The notes under the pieces: model-generated | Told to the model about the DNA's origin: nothing | The model's input: only the letters and a program-made list of their open reading frames with translations | Databases searched by the model: none | Made by a program: the position numbers and the translations under genes | Shown here: positions 6,513 to 7,576 of the stretch, in pieces | Layout: each line of letters opens with the position of its first letter | Numbering within the stretch: position 1 is the stretch's first letter | NCBI GenBank assembly: GCA_046734795.1 | Contig: JBKPRX010000026.1 | Location: forward strand, 1-7,576 | Reading direction: 5' to 3' | From: JBKPRX01 sp046734795 | GTDB taxonomy: Bacteria > Actinomycetota > Thermoleophilia > Gaiellales > Gaiellaceae | Length of the DNA stretch: 7,576 bases

Positions 6513-7576
6513 GCACACCAACTCAGCGAAGAAGCGGCGCACCTGTACGAGGCCGCGACCGACGGGCGCACGCGCTTGCTGCGGCTCGACGCGCTTCTCG
6601 ACGCGGCGACAGCGCTCGCGCCGGGTCTCCTTCCGGACGAGCACCTGCTCGCGGCGGACCGCGCAGCGACGCTCGCAGCCAAGCACGGCTACGAGCGCGA
6701 CCAGGCGGACTTTCTCGCCGCGGTCCTCGCGGCGCCCGAATGCGGCGCGCATCTCGCGCGTGCGATGCGCCGACCTCTCGGCGACGCATTCGTTCTGCTC
6801 GAGCGATTCCGCCGAGAGGACGTTTTGGATCTTGGCTTCGCCCACCTACGACGCGACGGGCGCGTCGCCTGGCTCGAGCTGCGCAATCCCGCCGCGCTGA
6901 ATGCGGAAGATCACGAGACGCTGCCGTGCACTGAGCTTGCGACCGACGTCGCGCTGCTCGATCCCGACGTCGACGTCCTCGTGCTGCGCGGCGGCGTCGT
7001 CGAGCACGAGCGCTACCGCGGCCGGCGCGTCTTCAATGCTGGGCTGAACCTGAAGGCGCTCGCGCGCGGCAGGCTGCCGTTCCTGTTCTTCGCCGACCGC
7101 GATCTCGGCTGGGTGGCAAAGCTCTACTACGGGCTCTGCCTCGACGACGACAGCGTGGGCGAGACGCCTTGGATCGCGGTCGTGGACTCATTCGCAATCG
7201 GCGGCGGCACGCAGCTTCTGCTCGTCGCGGACCACGTGATCGCGGAGTCGAACGCGTACTTCAGCCTGCCGGCAACGAACGAAGGCTTCATCCCCGGCGC
7301 CGCGCCGCTCCGATTGCCTCGCACAGTTGGACCGAGGCTCGCGCGCGATCTGCTCGTCCGCGGGCGTGTCCTGCGTGCGAACGAGCCCGAGTCGCGCGCA
7401 CTCGTCGACACGGTCGCAGACGCGACGGAGCTGGAAGACGCGGTCGCGTCTGCAGCCGAAGCGCTGACGGCTGCCGGCAACGTCAGCGTGACCGCGAACC
7501 GCCGGGCCCTGCGCGCAGGCGAGGAGTCCGAGGAGGAGTTCGTCCGCTACTGCGCGCTCTACGTCCGCGAGCAAGC
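6501..7576 (+). CDS. DpgC-like dioxygenase of the enoyl-CoA hydratase (crotonase) superfamily, 3' end beyond window, start uncertain
   Basis: At least 358 residues, running off the window. The protein resembles DpgC, the cofactor-independent 3,5-dihydroxyphenylacetyl-CoA dioxygenase of glycopeptide biosynthesis. Seen, numbered from 6501: a helical N-terminal part with LYEAATDGRTRLLRLDAL (about 15-32); then the crotonase core, with LELRNPAALNAED (125-137), RRVFNAGLNLKAL (175-187), VDSFAIGGGTQLLLVADHVI (228-247; the Gln after the Gly run is a DpgC-type feature), SNAYFSLPATNEGFIPGAAPLRL (250-272) and a C-terminal ANRRALRAGEES (333-344). Start problem: the frame opens after TGA 6483-6485, and before ATG 6765 the only start-like codons are CTG (6501, 6543 and later) and TTG 6576; DpgC-like homology begins upstream of TTG 6576. 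I have drawn it from CTG 6501. Rare start, 5' truncation or sequence error are all possible. True substrate is unknown; an unspecialised crotonase relative is the alternative. Confidence 0.85.
   Translation, partial: MASDAHQLSEEAAHLYEAATDGRTRLLRLDALLDAATALAPGLLPDEHLLAADRAATLAAKHGYERDQADFLAAVLAAPECGAHLARAMRRPLGDAFVLLERFRREDVLDLGFAHLRRDGRVAWLELRNPAALNAEDHETLPCTELATDVALLDPDVDVLVLRGGVVEHERYRGRRVFNAGLNLKALARGRLPFLFFADRDLGWVAKLYYGLCLDDDSVGETPWIAVVDSFAIGGGTQLLLVADHVIAESNAYFSLPATNEGFIPGAAPLRLPRTVGPRLARDLLVRGRVLRANEPESRALVDTVADATELEDAVASAAEALTAAGNVSVTANRRALRAGEESEEEFVRYCALYVREQ

Noticed and set aside
5745..6845. A 366-residue Ser/Arg-rich minus-strand open frame
   Set aside because: It is the mirror of the GAG/GCG-rich codons of the coiled-coil gene (CTC, CGC read in reverse) and spans two clear + strand genes.

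Overview
This window is a gene-dense, high-GC stretch with all genes on the + strand. Most of it is the export-motor section of a Tad (tight adherence, type IVc) pilus locus. The GC-rich codon choice, the compact gene overlaps and the order CpaE/TadZ, CpaF/TadA, TadB, TadC suggest an actinobacterium. A monoderm lineage such as Thermoleophilia is my guess from the overall flavour of the proteins; no marker gene here proves it.

Layout: positions 1-516 hold the 3' part of a CpaE/TadZ-type MinD-like ATPase. Positions 516-1964 hold the secretion ATPase CpaF/TadA. Positions 1961-3829 hold an unusual fusion: a signal peptide and an extracytoplasmic von Willebrand A (VWA) domain joined to a complete TadB platform protein. 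Positions 3834-4730 hold TadC. Positions 4735-6465 hold a 576-residue, Glu/Arg/Ala-rich, almost entirely helical coiled-coil protein of unknown function. From about 6490 to the window edge there is a different kind of gene, a DpgC-like member of the crotonase (enoyl-CoA hydratase) superfamily. It has no ordinary start codon upstream of its conserved N-terminal region.

The first five genes overlap or are separated by 4 bp or less, so they almost certainly form one translationally coupled operon. In the Tad model CpaE/TadZ localises the machine, CpaF powers it, and TadB and TadC form the inner-membrane platform through which Flp pilin is assembled. Pilin, prepilin peptidase and CpaB/RcpC genes are not in the window and may lie outside it. 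The coiled-coil protein has no signal peptide or membrane segment, so it would be a cytoplasmic partner such as a scaffold or positioning factor; that is inference.

The items most worth a second look are the VWA-TadB fusion, the coiled-coil gene locked into the pilus operon, a perfect 12-bp stem hairpin inside the 5' part of cpaF, and the DpgC-like gene with its missing start. There is almost no non-coding DNA; I see no tRNA, rRNA, CRISPR array, insertion sequence or convincing intrinsic terminator.
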